Origin: JAEULH01 sp963746275
Lineage (GTDB): Bacteria > Pseudomonadota > Alphaproteobacteria > Rhodospirillales > Defluviicoccaceae
Direction: 5' to 3'
NCBI GenBank assembly: GCA_963746275.1
Contig: CAVVAX010000014.1
Location: forward strand, 102,167-166,166
DNA: 64,000 nucleotides
Below, one piece after another: positions 1 to 8,879 of the stretch; the stretch's first letter is position 1, and every line of letters starts with the position of its first letter. A program made the translations under genes and the position numbers. The notes beneath the pieces were generated by a model. The model saw only the letters and a list, made by a program, of their open reading frames with translations, was not told where the DNA came from and did no database searches.

Positions 1-513
1 GAGGGGCTCGTCGCCTCGGGCCAGGTCCTCGTCGACCATCTCGACCCGGCGGAACGCTCGCCTGGGGAGATTTCCGGGCTTCTCGTTCGCCAGGTCGAGG
101 AGTCCAACGTCCGCTTCGTCGTCCTCGACACCCTCAACGGCTACCTGCAGTCGGCCGCCGAGGAGCCGATGGTCCTCCTCCACCTGCGCGAGCTCCTGAC
201 CTACCTGTCGCGCCGCCAGGTCGTCACGGTGCTCGTCCTCACCCAGCACGGCATCCTCGGCGCGGAAATGGCCACCCCCGTCGATGTCAGCTTCCTCGCC
301 GACAACGTCCTGCTGCTGCGGTTTTTCGAGACCGCGGGCAGCATCCGCCAGGCGATCTCGGTGGTGAAGAAGCGGGAGGGACGGCACGAGCGCACGATCC
401 GCGAGTTCTCGATGGGGCCGGAAGGTGTCCACCTAGGCGCGCCGCTGACCGACTTCGCCGGCCTGCTCTCGGGAACCCCTTTCCCCGCCCGCGACGCCAC
501 CGGCCGAGGATGA
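1..513 (+). CDS. KaiC-like RecA-superfamily ATPase, C-terminal part
   Basis: The frame is open from the first base with no start, so the gene is cut by the window edge; 170 residues are present. They match the end of the second RecA-like domain of KaiC/RadA-type ATPases: a hydrophobic Walker B strand FVVLDTLNGYL (Asp at visible residue 43), a later VLTQHG strand, and the typical tail SVVKKREGRHERTIREF followed by a G-V-H-L-G-A-P-L turn. Such KaiC homologues outside cyanobacteria usually act in signalling or stress rather than a complete clock; no kaiA or kaiB is visible. A truncated kinase-like reading frame begins 16 bases downstream, as in common kaiC/histidine-kinase pairs. Confidence 0.8.
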   Translation, partial: EGLVASGQVLVDHLDPAERSPGEISGLLVRQVEESNVRFVVLDTLNGYLQSAAEEPMVLLHLRELLTYLSRRQVVTVLVLTQHGILGAEMATPVDVSFLADNVLLLRFFETAGSIRQAISVVKKREGRHERTIREFSMGPEGVHLGAPLTDFAGLLSGTPFPARDATGRG

Positions 514-529
514 TGCGGGGGCCGCCGCG

Positions 530-730
530 ATGGCGCTCGAACCTTCCGGTGATGACCGCGATCGGATCCTCGTCCTGACGCCTACGGGCCGCGACGCCAG
601 CCTCGCCGCCCGCGCTATCTCGATGGCGGGCCTCACGTGCACCGTCTGCGCCAACCTGGAGCAGATGCGTCGGAACCTTCAAGCCTTCGGGGATAGCATC
701 GGCCCGCACCAGCGCCGGCCGCCGTGTTGA
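530..730 (+). pseudogene. Stub resembling the N-terminus of a hybrid histidine kinase
   Basis: An ATG frame of 66 codons starts 16 bases after the KaiC-like stop. The protein begins RDRILVLTPTGRDASLAARA, then GLTCTVCANLEQMRRNL, which resembles the receiver-like N-terminus of the large PAS/GAF hybrid kinases often encoded after kaiC in alphaproteobacteria (from memory, not searched). After about 50 residues the similarity ends and the frame stops, directly before uvrC. No kinase core (H-box, GxGxG) follows in any frame. Most likely a deletion remnant; an assembly join at this place would look the same. Confidence 0.5.
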
Positions 731-743
731 TCGCCGGCCGGGG

Positions 744-2702
744 GTGGGGCACATAGAGGCCATGCAGCCGCAAGCCAGCGTTCAGTCGGCGGAGGCCGAA
801 CCGCAGCCCGATGACGGGCCGGCGCCCAACGGCGCAAGCCTCATCCAGGCTCGGCTCGCGACCATGCCGAACAGCCCCGGCGTCTACCGGATGCTAGGCG
901 CGGAGGGCGAGTTCCTCTACGTCGGCAAGGCTCGCAACCTGAAGAAGCGGGTCGCCAACTACGTCCACGTGACCCGGCTGGGCCCGCGGCTCAGGCGCAT
1001 GGTGCAAGACACCGCCGCGCTCGAGATCGTCACCACCCACACCGAAGCCGAGGCGCTTCTCCTCGAGGCCAATCTCATCAAGCGGCACAAGCCGCGCTAT
1101 AACATCGTGCTCCGCGACGACAAGTCGCTGCCCGGCATCCTGGTCACCGGCGGCCACGCCTTCCCGCAGGTGCTGAAGCACCGCGGCGCGCAGTCGCGCC
1201 CGGGCGACTACTTCGGCCCGTTCGCCTCGGCCTGGTCGGTGAACCGCACCCTCGTCGCCCTGCAGCGGGCGTTCCTCCTGCGCAGTTGCTCCGATCCCGT
1301 CTTCGCCGCCCGCACCCGGCCCTGCCTGCTGCATCAGATCAAGCGCTGCTCGGCGCCTTGCGTCGGCCGCATCGGCGAGGCGGACTACGCGAACCTGGTC
1401 GACGAGGCGCGGGCCTTCCTCCGCGGCGAGAGCCAGCGCATCCAGCAGGAGCTGGCGCGGCGGATGGAAGCGGCGGCCGAGGCCCTGGACTTCGAGGAGG
1501 CGGCGCGCTACCGCGACCGTATCCGGGCGCTGACGGCGGTGCAGTCGCACCAGGACATCAACCTCGACGGCATGGGCGAGGCCGACGTCGTCGTCGCCTA
1601 CCAGGCCGGCGGCCAGACCTGCATCGAGGTGTTCTTCTTCCGCGCCGGCTGCAACTACGGCAACCGCGCCTACTTCCCGAGCCACGTCGAGAGCGCCAGC
1701 GCCGGCGCCGTGATCTCGGCCTTCCTCGGCCAGTTCTATGCCGACCGGAAGCCGCCACCCTGCATTCTCCTCAGCCATGCCCTGCCGGACCAGGCGGTCA
1801 TCGCCGAGGCGCTGAGCGTTCATGCCGGCCGGAGGGTGCAGCTCATAACCCCCCAGCGCGGCGCCAAGGTGAACCTGATCGAGCACGCGCTGAACAACGC
1901 CCGCGAGGAGCTTGGCCGGCGGATCGCCGAGAGCGCGACGCAGCGCCGGCTGCTCGATGCGCTGGCGCGGACCCTGCAACTCGAGGCGCCGCCGCGGCGC
2001 ATCGAGGTGTTCGACAACAGCCATGTCTCGGGCACGGACGCGATCGGCGCGATGATCGTCGCCGGCCCCGAGGGCTTCATCAAGAACGCCTATCGCAAGT
2101 TCACCATCCGCCGGCGCGACGCCGCCCCCGGCGACGACTACGCGATGATGCGCGAGGTCTTGAGCCGCCGCTTCAGCCGCGGTCGGGCGGAGCCGCGAAG
2201 CGAGGGTAAAAGCGAAGGCGCGCACGATGATGGCGAGCGGGGGGCGGAGCAGTGGCCGGACCTGGTGTTGATCGACGGCGGCCCCGGCCAGCTTGCCGTA
2301 GCCCTCGACATCTTCGCCGATCTCGGCGTCCACGGCGTTGCGCTGGCGGCCATTGCCAAGGGGCCGGACCGCAACGCCGGGCGCGAGCGCATCCACCGGC
2401 CGGGACAGCCGCCCTTGAACATGGAGCCGCGCTCGCCGGTGCTCTACTTCCTGCAGCGGCTTCGCGACGAGGCGCACCGGTTCGCCATCGGGACGCATCG
2501 CGCCCGCCGCTCGTCGAAGCTGAGCCGTTCGGTTCTGGACGACATTCCCGGGATTGGCGCCAGGCGGAAGAAGGCGCTGCTGCACCACTTCGGCTCGGCC
2601 CGGGCGGTCAGCCGCGCCGGCCGGGGCGACATCGAGGCGGTTCCGGGAATCAGCCGGGGCATGGCCAATAAGATCTATGAATGGTTCCACGCCGAGCGAT
2701 AG
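744..2702 (+). CDS. uvrC: Excinuclease ABC subunit C
   Basis: UvrC makes the two incisions around bulky DNA lesions bound by UvrAB in nucleotide excision repair. The 652-residue product shows the GIY-YIG nuclease (GVY at 46-48, YVG at 59-61, followed by KARNLKKRV), a UVR helix pair near residue 250 (DFEEAARYRDRIRAL), the RNase H-like C-terminal nuclease (FDNSH, then VLIDGGPGQL) and a terminal helix-hairpin-helix pair (DDIPGIGARRKKALL; VPGISRGMANKIYEWF). ATG codons at 744 and 762 are both possible; conserved sequence starts later, so the choice is uncertain. A hydrophilic insertion of about 24 residues lies near residues 479-503, just before the VLIDGG strand. pgsA follows after 11 bases, a common pairing in this class. 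Confidence 0.97.
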   Translation: MGHIEAMQPQASVQSAEAEPQPDDGPAPNGASLIQARLATMPNSPGVYRMLGAEGEFLYVGKARNLKKRVANYVHVTRLGPRLRRMVQDTAALEIVTTHTEAEALLLEANLIKRHKPRYNIVLRDDKSLPGILVTGGHAFPQVLKHRGAQSRPGDYFGPFASAWSVNRTLVALQRAFLLRSCSDPVFAARTRPCLLHQIKRCSAPCVGRIGEADYANLVDEARAFLRGESQRIQQELARRMEAAAEALDFEEAARYRDRIRALTAVQSHQDINLDGMGEADVVVAYQAGGQTCIEVFFFRAGCNYGNRAYFPSHVESASAGAVISAFLGQFYADRKPPPCILLSHALPDQAVIAEALSVHAGRRVQLITPQRGAKVNLIEHALNNAREELGRRIAESATQRRLLDALARTLQLEAPPRRIEVFDNSHVSGTDAIGAMIVAGPEGFIKNAYRKFTIRRRDAAPGDDYAMMREVLSRRFSRGRAEPRSEGKSEGAHDDGERGAEQWPDLVLIDGGPGQLAVALDIFADLGVHGVALAAIAKGPDRNAGRERIHRPGQPPLNMEPRSPVLYFLQRLRDEAHRFAIGTHRARRSSKLSRSVLDDIPGIGARRKKALLHHFGSARAVSRAGRGDIEAVPGISRGMANKIYEWFHAER

Positions 2703-2713
2703 AATACGCCGAG

Positions 2714-3337
2714 ATGGATCCGAACCTCCCCAACATCCTAACGCTGTCACAAATCCTGGCGACGCCGGTCGTCTGCCTCCTTCTCCTCGCCGGCACCGTC
2801 ACCGGCTCATGGGTTGCCTTCGGAGTCTATCTCTACGCCTGTGCGACGGATTTCTTCGACGGCTACCTGGCCCGCGTCCGCCAGCAGCAGTCGAACTTCG
2901 GCCGCTTCCTCGACCCCGTCGCCGACAAGCTGCTGGTTGCCTCGATCCTGCTCATTCTCGTCGGTATCGACCGGCTGAGCGGCGTCGACATTCTTGCCGC
3001 CGTCGTCATCCTCTGCCGGGAGATCCTGGTCTCTGGCTTGCGCGAACACCTCGCCGAGCTGCAGGTGGGTGTGCCGGTGACCCGGCTGGCCAAGTGGAAG
3101 ACGACCATTCAGATGATCGCGCTGGGGCTGCTCGTCGTCGGCGATGTCGGTCCTAGTCTCTTTGGCTTCAGCATGACCGACCTCGGCATCGGCGGCCTCT
3201 GGCTTGCCGCGGCTCTGACCCTGATCACCGGCTACGATTATCTCCGCGCCGGCTTGACCCACATGGGCGGCGACGTTCGCGATCGATCCCGCCCGGCGGC
3301 GATCGAGCGCGTCGACCCTGCGCGGGATCTCGGCTGA
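2714..3337 (+). CDS. pgsA: CDP-diacylglycerol-glycerol-3-phosphate 3-phosphatidyltransferase
   Basis: Integral membrane enzyme that joins CDP-diacylglycerol and glycerol 3-phosphate to phosphatidylglycerol phosphate, the committed step to PG and cardiolipin. The CDP-alcohol phosphotransferase signature is complete: D46, D49-G50, A53-R54, G63, D67 and D71. Hydrophobic segments flank it, and the N-terminus (NLPNILTLSQILATP) is typical of PgsA. I chose ATG 2714, 11 bases after the uvrC stop; upstream in-frame codons run into uvrC. The last 25 residues are a polar tail. Probably co-transcribed with uvrC. Confidence 0.96.
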   Translation: MDPNLPNILTLSQILATPVVCLLLLAGTVTGSWVAFGVYLYACATDFFDGYLARVRQQQSNFGRFLDPVADKLLVASILLILVGIDRLSGVDILAAVVILCREILVSGLREHLAELQVGVPVTRLAKWKTTIQMIALGLLVVGDVGPSLFGFSMTDLGIGGLWLAAALTLITGYDYLRAGLTHMGGDVRDRSRPAAIERVDPARDLG

Positions 3338-3383
3338 GAGCGCGGCGCCTGAGACCCTCCGTCAAACGGCATCCGGAGAAGCG

Positions 3384-4034
3384 ATGAACGGCGGTGGCCC
3401 CGGCGGCGAGCTCGCGGCGGTCTTCTTCGACTTCGACGGCGTGCTGGCGGAGTCCCTCGACATCAAGGTCCGCGCCTTCACCGAGCTCTACAAGGAGCAC
3501 GGTCCGGAGATATTGGAGCGCGTGTTGGCGCATCACCGGGCCCACGGCGGCGTCTCGCGCATCCAGAAGATCCGCCACTGCCACCAGGAGATGCTGGGGA
3601 TCCTGCTCGAACCCGAAGAGCTGATGGCGCTGGGGCGCCGCTTTTCCGACCTCGTCGTCGATGCGGTGGTGGACTCCGCCTGGGTCGAGGGGGCCAGGGA
3701 GCTGCTGGACGGCCTGGTCGGGCGCCTGCCGCTGTTCGTCGTCTCCGGAACGCCGGAGCCGGAACTGCGCGACATCGTCGCCCGGCGCGGCATGGACGAC
3801 TACTTCGTCACCGTGCGCGGCTCGCCTCCGGACAAGATCACCGTCATTCGTAAGTTGCTGGCCGCCCACGGCCTGCCGGCCGAGCGCGTGCTGTTCGTGG
3901 GCGACGCCATGACGGATTACGATGCGGCGCAGGCCACGGGGCTCCGCTTCATCGGCCGCGTCCCGCCGGGAGAGGAGAGCCCGTTCCCGCCGGCGACCGC
4001 CATCGTCACTGACCTTACCACCCTTTCCCTCTGA
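3384..4034 (+). CDS. HAD-superfamily phosphatase, phosphoglycolate-phosphatase-like
   Basis: 216-residue soluble hydrolase. Motif I is FFDFDGVLAES with nucleophile D16 and acid/base D18; motif II is VVSGTPEPEL; a lysine follows in SPPDKITVI; motif IV is FVGDAMTDYDAA. The helical cap between residues about 25 and 95 places it in HAD subfamily IA, with phosphoglycolate phosphatase and beta-phosphoglucomutase; the substrate cannot be read from sequence. The start ATG has a GGAGAAG ribosome binding site about 5 bases upstream. It lies between pgsA and the LOG-like gene, all on one strand with short gaps, so a shared transcript is likely. Confidence 0.88.
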   Translation: MNGGGPGGELAAVFFDFDGVLAESLDIKVRAFTELYKEHGPEILERVLAHHRAHGGVSRIQKIRHCHQEMLGILLEPEELMALGRRFSDLVVDAVVDSAWVEGARELLDGLVGRLPLFVVSGTPEPELRDIVARRGMDDYFVTVRGSPPDKITVIRKLLAAHGLPAERVLFVGDAMTDYDAAQATGLRFIGRVPPGEESPFPPATAIVTDLTTLSL

Positions 4035-4055
4035 CCTCTGCTGAGCGGATCTCCC

Positions 4056-4874
4056 ATGGCCGACGACACGGCGGGGCGCCTCGACAAGGCTTACGTCAAC
4101 CCTAAGTTCATGGGCAGCCGGCACGCCCGGCCGCTGCGCATCCTTTCAGAATACCTGCACCCGGAGTCCCGCTTCGAGGGGCTGAAGATCAGCGACACCA
4201 TCGTCTTCTTCGGCTCCTCCAGGCTGCAGCCGCTGGAGGTGGCGCAAGCCGCACTGGACGCGGCGCGGGCGACCGGCGGCGAAGCGGCTGCGGCCGAAGC
4301 CCAGGTGCGGATGGCCCGCTACTACGAGGACTGCCGCGAACTCGCGCACCGGCTGACGGAATGGTCCAAGGGCCTGGAAGAGAAGAGCCGGCGCTTCGTT
4401 GTCTGCACCGGCGGCGGGCCGGGGATCATGGAGGCCGCCAACCGCGGCGCCTCGGAAGCCAAGGGGCTGAACATCGGTCTGGCAATCTCGATCCCCAACG
4501 AGCAGTGCGGCAATGCCTACGTCACCCGCCACCTGGGCTTCGAGTTCCACTACTTCTTCATGCGCAAGTTCTGGTTCGTCTATCTGGCCAAGGCGCTGGT
4601 CGCCTTCCCGGGCGGTTTCGGCACGCTGGACGAGGTGTTCGAGGTGCTGACCCTGGTGCAGACCGGAAAGCTGCGCAAACGCCTGCCGATCGTGCTGTAC
4701 GGCAGCGCGTTCTGGGACGCGGTGCTGAACCTCGACGCGCTGGTAGAGTTCGGCACCATCAGCGCCAAGGACCTGAAGCTGTTCCACCGCGCCGACACGG
4801 TCGACGAGGCCTTCGCCTTTATCACCCGCGAGCTGACGGAGAACGCCCTCGCGCTGCCCGGCGGCCGCTGGTAG
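4056..4874 (+). CDS. LOG family (TIGR00730-like) nucleotide 5'-monophosphate nucleosidase-type protein
   Basis: 272 residues with both signatures of the LOG/lysine-decarboxylase-like Rossmann family: GGGPGIMEAANRGA and PGGFGTLDEVFE. Family members hydrolyse the N-glycosidic bond of nucleoside monophosphates; plant and some bacterial members activate cytokinins. This protein is longer than the usual 190-residue LOG form, with about 80 extra residues at the N-terminus, as in the PpnN/YgdH-like or larger alphaproteobacterial group. The nucleotide-binding and PGGxGT motifs are intact. Substrate is not assignable from sequence. It starts 22 bases after the HAD gene, whose product could act on the released sugar phosphate, but that is inference. 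Confidence 0.85.
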   Translation: MADDTAGRLDKAYVNPKFMGSRHARPLRILSEYLHPESRFEGLKISDTIVFFGSSRLQPLEVAQAALDAARATGGEAAAAEAQVRMARYYEDCRELAHRLTEWSKGLEEKSRRFVVCTGGGPGIMEAANRGASEAKGLNIGLAISIPNEQCGNAYVTRHLGFEFHYFFMRKFWFVYLAKALVAFPGGFGTLDEVFEVLTLVQTGKLRKRLPIVLYGSAFWDAVLNLDALVEFGTISAKDLKLFHRADTVDEAFAFITRELTENALALPGGRW

Positions 4875-4939
4875 CGCGCGCGAGAAGTCTTGCCGTCCCG
4901 GTTGACGCACCAGAACAAGAGGGCGTCATCCGTCGTGTG

Positions 4940-5130
4940 CGCGCAGCACGTCACCACACCGGGCTTGTCCCGGCTTATCCTGGGGGGTCCACGAAGGCGT
5001 GGATCACACAACGAGTGCGGCGATGACGGCGGAGAGCCGATCGTCATCGCGGGCCGCGGGGCGGCGTGGCGATCCAGAACGGGCATCGCTCGACTGCCGC
5101 GTCGGCGCTCTGCCGCAAGTGACAGCTTCA
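4940..5130. repeat. Intergenic region with two dispersed repeat elements
   Basis: The 325-base gap after the LOG gene is made largely of two non-coding repeats. At about 4950-5030 a palindromic element with core CCGGGCTTGTCCCGG runs on to a GGGGTCCA...GCGATGACGG segment; a diverged copy lies at about 15430-15530. At about 5041-5128 a second element (CGTCATCGCGGGCC... GGCGATCCAG) is the reverse complement of the element at 51039-51126. No open frame here looks coding. Both are of the dispersed, REP-like type frequent in alphaproteobacterial intergenic DNA. Confidence 0.7.
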
Positions 5131-5199
5131 CATCGTGGTTCCACACGGACTGCTCCGCGCAGTAACCTCTGCAGCGCTTGCGAAATACGGAGGCCTCGG

Positions 5200-5397
5200 G
5201 TGAACGTCACCTACGACCCGGACACGGACGCGCTCGGCATCGAGCTCGCGCCGGGCGAGGTTGCCGAGAGCGACGAGGAGAAGCCGGGCGTGATCCTCGA
5301 CTACGACGCTGACGGGCGGCTGCTCAGCATCGAGATCCTCGACGCGTCGACGACGATGCCGGATCCGGCGAGCGTCCACCTGAGGCTCGCCGTCTGA
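5200..5397 (+). CDS. DUF2283 family small protein
   Basis: A 65-residue protein starting at GTG 5200, with ribosome binding site CGGAGG at about 5188-5193. It reads VTYDPDTDALGIELAPG ... GVILDYDADGRLLSIEILDAS, the beta-strand pattern of DUF2283, in which a Y-D-x-D-x-D-x-L start and a D-x-x-G-x-L-x-x-I-E-I-L strand are diagnostic. The function of this family is unknown; some members sit beside DUF4258 toxin-like genes, but none is present here. The longer in-frame ORF from 4999 runs through the repeat and is rejected as the start. Confidence 0.85.
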   Translation: MNVTYDPDTDALGIELAPGEVAESDEEKPGVILDYDADGRLLSIEILDASTTMPDPASVHLRLAV

Positions 5398-5500
5398 CGG
5401 CCAAGCTACTGCTTCCAGCGGATCCCGGTTCGCTGTCCTACGCGGCTCGCTGCAACTTGGTCCTGGAATGGCCGGATGCCGCCGCCTAAAGTCACCGGTC

Positions 5501-6926
5501 ATGCGCCGGAACCGCCGCACCAAGATCGTGGCCACGCTGGGCCCCAGTAGCGACACCGCCGAGGCCGTCGATCTGCTGGTGAGCCGCGGCGCCGACGTCT
5601 TCCGCCTCAACTTCAGCCACGGCAGCCACGACACCCACGCCAACCTGCTCCAACTCATCCGCGCCGCGGAGGTGCGCCACGGCACGCCGCTCGGCGTCTT
5701 CGCCGACCTGCAGGGGCCGAAGCTGCGCCTTGGCACATTCGCCGCGGGCCCCGTCAGCGTCGAGGCCGGCGCGTCCTTCCGCCTCGACCTCGACGCGGCG
5801 CCGGGAGATAGCCGGCGGGCGCCGCTGCCCCATCCGGAGATCTTCGCCGTCTGCAAGCCGGGCACGATGCTGCTGCTGGACGACGGCAAGGTCCGCCTCG
5901 AGGTGGTTTCCGCCGGCAGCGACTATGCCGACACGCGCGTGCTGACCGGCGGCGTGCTGTCGGACCACAAGGGCGTCAATCTGCCCGACGTGATGCTGGC
6001 AATCTCGCCGCTGACGGCGAAGGACCGCGCCGACCTGGAGTTCGCCCTCGGCCTCGGCATCACCACCGTCGCGCTGTCGTTCGTGCAGCGCTCGGAGGAC
6101 CTGGACGAGGCGCGCGAGCTCATCCGCGGGCGGGCCAGCATCATCGCCAAGATCGAGAAGCCCTCGGCCATCGAGCATCTTTACGCCGTCGTCCAGCGGG
6201 CCGACGCGGTCATGGTGGCGCGCGGTGATCTGGGCGTCGAGATGCCGCCCGAGGACGTGCCCTCGCTGCAGAAGCGGATCATCCGCGCCTGCCGCTATGC
6301 GGGGCGGCCGGTGATCGTCGCGACCCAGATGCTGGAATCGATGATGATGGCGCCGGCGCCGACGCGCGCGGAAGCGTCCGATGTCGCCACCGCGGTCTAC
6401 GAAGGCGTCGATGCGGTGATGCTCTCGGGCGAGTCCGCCGCCGGACGCTATCCGGTGGAGGCGGTCTCGATCATGGACCGCATCATCCGCCGGACGGAGC
6501 GAGACTGGCCGTACCAGCGCATCGTCGATGCCGACCGCGCCGTCCCCGAGACGACCTCGGCAGACGCCATCACCCGCGCCGCCCGGCAGGTCGCCGAGAC
6601 GATTTCGGCGCACGCCATCGTCACCTTCACCGCCAGCGGCTCGACATCGCTCAGGGCCTCGCGGGAGCGGCCGCCGGTGCCGATCCTGGCGCTGACGCCG
6701 AACGAGGCCGTCGGCCCGCAACCTGGCGCTTGCCTGGGGCGTCCACCCCATCAAGGTCGACCATTTCGCCGACTTCGACCGGATGCTGGAGCAGGCGATG
6801 CACGCCGCGGTCGACAAGGGTTTCGCCGGCCCCGGCGACCGCCTGGTCGTCACCGCCGGCCTGCCGCTGGAGACGCCGGGGACGACCAACGCGCTGCACA
6901 TCGTCACGGTGCCGCGCGGCCAGTAA
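5501..6926 (+). CDS. pyk: Pyruvate kinase (frameshifted in this sequence)
   Basis: Converts phosphoenolpyruvate and ADP to pyruvate and ATP at the end of glycolysis. Seen: N-terminal RRTKIVATLGPSS, LNFSHGS, DLQGPKLR, then the lysine motif IIAKIEKP, VMVARGDLGVE and the TQMLESM/SGESA active-site block. After TPNEA (about 6712) the frame changes: the expected continuation LALAWGVHPIKVDHF runs one base later and ends LHIVTVPRGQ at TAA 6924-6926. One extra base in GTCGGCCCG explains it; both halves are otherwise conserved, so a sequence error is more likely than a pseudogene. ATG 5501 fits the conserved N-terminus better than ATG 5468. The last codons lie inside a 14-base tandem repeat. Confidence 0.92.
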
Positions 6927-6973
6927 CGCGCGGCCAGTAACGCGCGGCCAGTAAGCGCGGCTGCGCGCAGCCG
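6914..6973. repeat. Three 14-base tandem copies over the pyk stop, then a palindrome
   Basis: The unit GCGCGGCCAGTAAC occurs at 6914-6927, 6928-6941 and, with a final G, 6942-6955. The first copy carries the last codons and stop of pyk, so the gene end is copied twice downstream. A perfect 16-base palindrome CGGCTGCGCGCAGCCG follows at 6958-6973. It has almost no loop, so a role as terminator is uncertain. Confidence 0.8.
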
Positions 6974-7080
6974 ATCGCCCTCCGGCAAGGAGCCCCCCTG
7001 AACCCGGCGAATGTTGGGGCGGCGCGGCAGCCGCGCAGGCGACACTTCATCAGCAGCAGCCGCCGTCAGCGCAGCGATAG

Positions 7081-8030
7081 GTGAACCTTGGCCAAGGATC
7101 TCGAAGACGTCGCCAGCGAGCGGCGCCTGCCCGGTCCCGGGATGCACCATCGGCGCGGGCGGCCACCGGCGTCGCCTGCTCCGTCGGCGCCTATGCGCTG
7201 TGGGGTGTCTTCCCGATCTACTTCAAGGCCGTCGCGGCCGTGCCGGCGTTGGAGGTGCTGGCGCACCGCATCGTCTGGTCGGTGCTGCTGGTGGCCGGGC
7301 TGCTCACGCTGCAGCGCGGCTGGCGGCTTGTCGCCCGCGCCCTTGCCGACCGCCGGTTGTTGCTGACCTTGGCGGGCTCGGCCCTGGTGATCTCGCTGAA
7401 CTGGGGCGTGTTCATCTGGGCTGTGGCCGACGGGCGGATCCTCGAGTGCAGCCTCGGCTACTACATCAACCCGCTCGTCAGCGTCGTGCTCGGGGTGGCC
7501 GTGCTGCGCGAGCGACTGCGGCGGCTGCAGTGGCTGGCGGTGGCGATCGCCGCCATCGGCGTCGCCATCGAGGTGATCAGCTTCGGCACGCTGCCGTGGG
7601 TGGCGCTGAGCCTGGCGGTGAGCTTCGCGCTCTACGGGCTGATCCGCAAGACGGCGCCGGTCGACCCCGTCTCCGGGTTGTTCATCGAGACGTTGCTGCT
7701 CTCGCCGGCGGCGCTGATCTTTCTCGCCGTGCTTGCCGCGCAGGGCGAGGGCGCCTTCCTCACCCAGGGTCTGGCGGATTGACGCGCTCCTGCTGCTCGC
7801 CGGGCCGATAACGGCGCTACCCCTGCTGCTGTTCGTCGCCGGCGCCCAGAGGATCCGGCTGACCACGGTCGGGCTGCTGCAATACATCGCGCCCGACCGG
7901 ACACCTCCTGCTGGCGGTGTTCGTCTACCGCGAGCCGTTCACGCCCGTTCACCTGGCCACGTTCGCGTTCATCTGGCTGGCGCTGGCGATCTACTCGCTG
8001 AGCATCCTGCACGGGCGCCGCACGCCGTAA
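7081..8030 (+). CDS. rarD: RarD-type EamA (DMT) permease (frameshifted)
   Basis: Membrane transporter of the drug/metabolite family with about ten hydrophobic helices. Seen: GAYALWGVFPIYFKAV near the N-terminus, LEVLAHRIVWSVLL, SALVISLNWGVFIWAV and LGYYINPLVSVVLG, all typical of RarD. The frame breaks twice: near 7780 (GLAD then stop; the next frame gives DALLLLAGPITALPLLLFV) and near 7893 (QYIAP, then in the third frame GHLLLAVFVYREPFTP to the end SILHGRRTP). Each fits one extra base. The N-terminus is unclear: GTG 7081 and TTG 7088 lie in different frames, with possible further error before GVACSVGAYALWG. Substrate unknown. Confidence 0.8.
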
Positions 8031-8128
8031 CGGCGCGGCTGCGCTTCGTCCGGCGGGCGGGGCCGGGGCGATGCCGCACAGCGGCCCCGCGTGAGGCCGC
8101 TCGCCAGCGGTGGCGCCCGCGGCCGTGG

Positions 8129-8690
8129 TCAGCCGCGCCGCGGTCCTGGCCGCCCGCGCCGCCTCCAGGCGGATGATCCTGTCGTCGCCGTCGCCGATGC
8201 GCGCCGGCAGCGACAGGCCCTGGCGCCGGCCGCGCGCCTGAGCGTCGACCGGGCCCTGCTGGCTGTTGGAGATCCGCTGGCTCCAGCGGTCCATCGCCTT
8301 GCGCAAAGCGGCGGCGACCTTCACCCGGTCGCCGACCTCGCGCGGATCCAGCAGGCGGGCCTCGACCAGGGCGTGAAGATGGTCGTCGTTGAGCCAGACG
8401 GAGACCAGTTGCTCCGCCTTCTCCACAGGGAGAACGCCGCCGCGAAGGGGCTGAGCCAGCGGCAGGGGGGCGCGACCCGCGCCGATGGTGCGCCGGTCGA
8501 CGGCGAGTTTCGCCTGCTCGCTGCTCGTCAGCGCGACGTTGAGCCGACTGACCTGGCCGCGCAGGGCCGCAAGTTGCGTCCGCACCCGCGACATCAAGTC
8601 CTGGGCGAACGAGCCGGATGCTAACCGGGCACCCTCTCGCCCCGCGCGGAGCGGACCGGGATCCTCCGCCAAGACCGCCTCCTCGTCCAT
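8129..8690 (-). CDS. Hypothetical protein with uncertain C-terminus
   Basis: From ATG 8690 the minus strand gives a frame with protein-like composition: MDEEAVLAEDPGPL, a helical stretch MSRVRTQLAALRGQVSRLNV, then KAEQLVSVWLNDDHLHALVE and LDPREVGDRVKVAAALRKAM. The plus strand of this stretch carries no convincing gene. The frame runs on without stop to 7632, through rarD, which is implausible; a single indel near 8140 would end it at the TGA read from 8131-8129, the edge given here. I do not recognise the family. It is convergent with rarD and divergent from the epimerase gene. Confidence 0.35.
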
Positions 8691-8879
8691 CGGCACCGCG
8701 CGGCTTGATGCCGCGGCGTCGTTGCAAATCAGGATATCCAATGGCCCCGGCAGCGGCGATAGGAATCTCGGCCTTGGCCCCGACCCGCTATGGCCAATTC
8801 TCGCCGCTCGCCGTAGAAGACGCGCTTCAAATTGTTGCCTTGGCTTATCGTCTCGGCTTCGCGGCAAAGGGGAAAGCAC

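Noticed and set aside
894..2750. 618-codon minus-strand frame opposite uvrC
   Set aside because: It mirrors uvrC, whose protein is fully conserved; long antisense frames are expected at this GC content and it shows no motif.
5492..7150. 552-codon minus-strand frame opposite pyk
   Set aside because: Shadow of pyruvate kinase; no family similarity.
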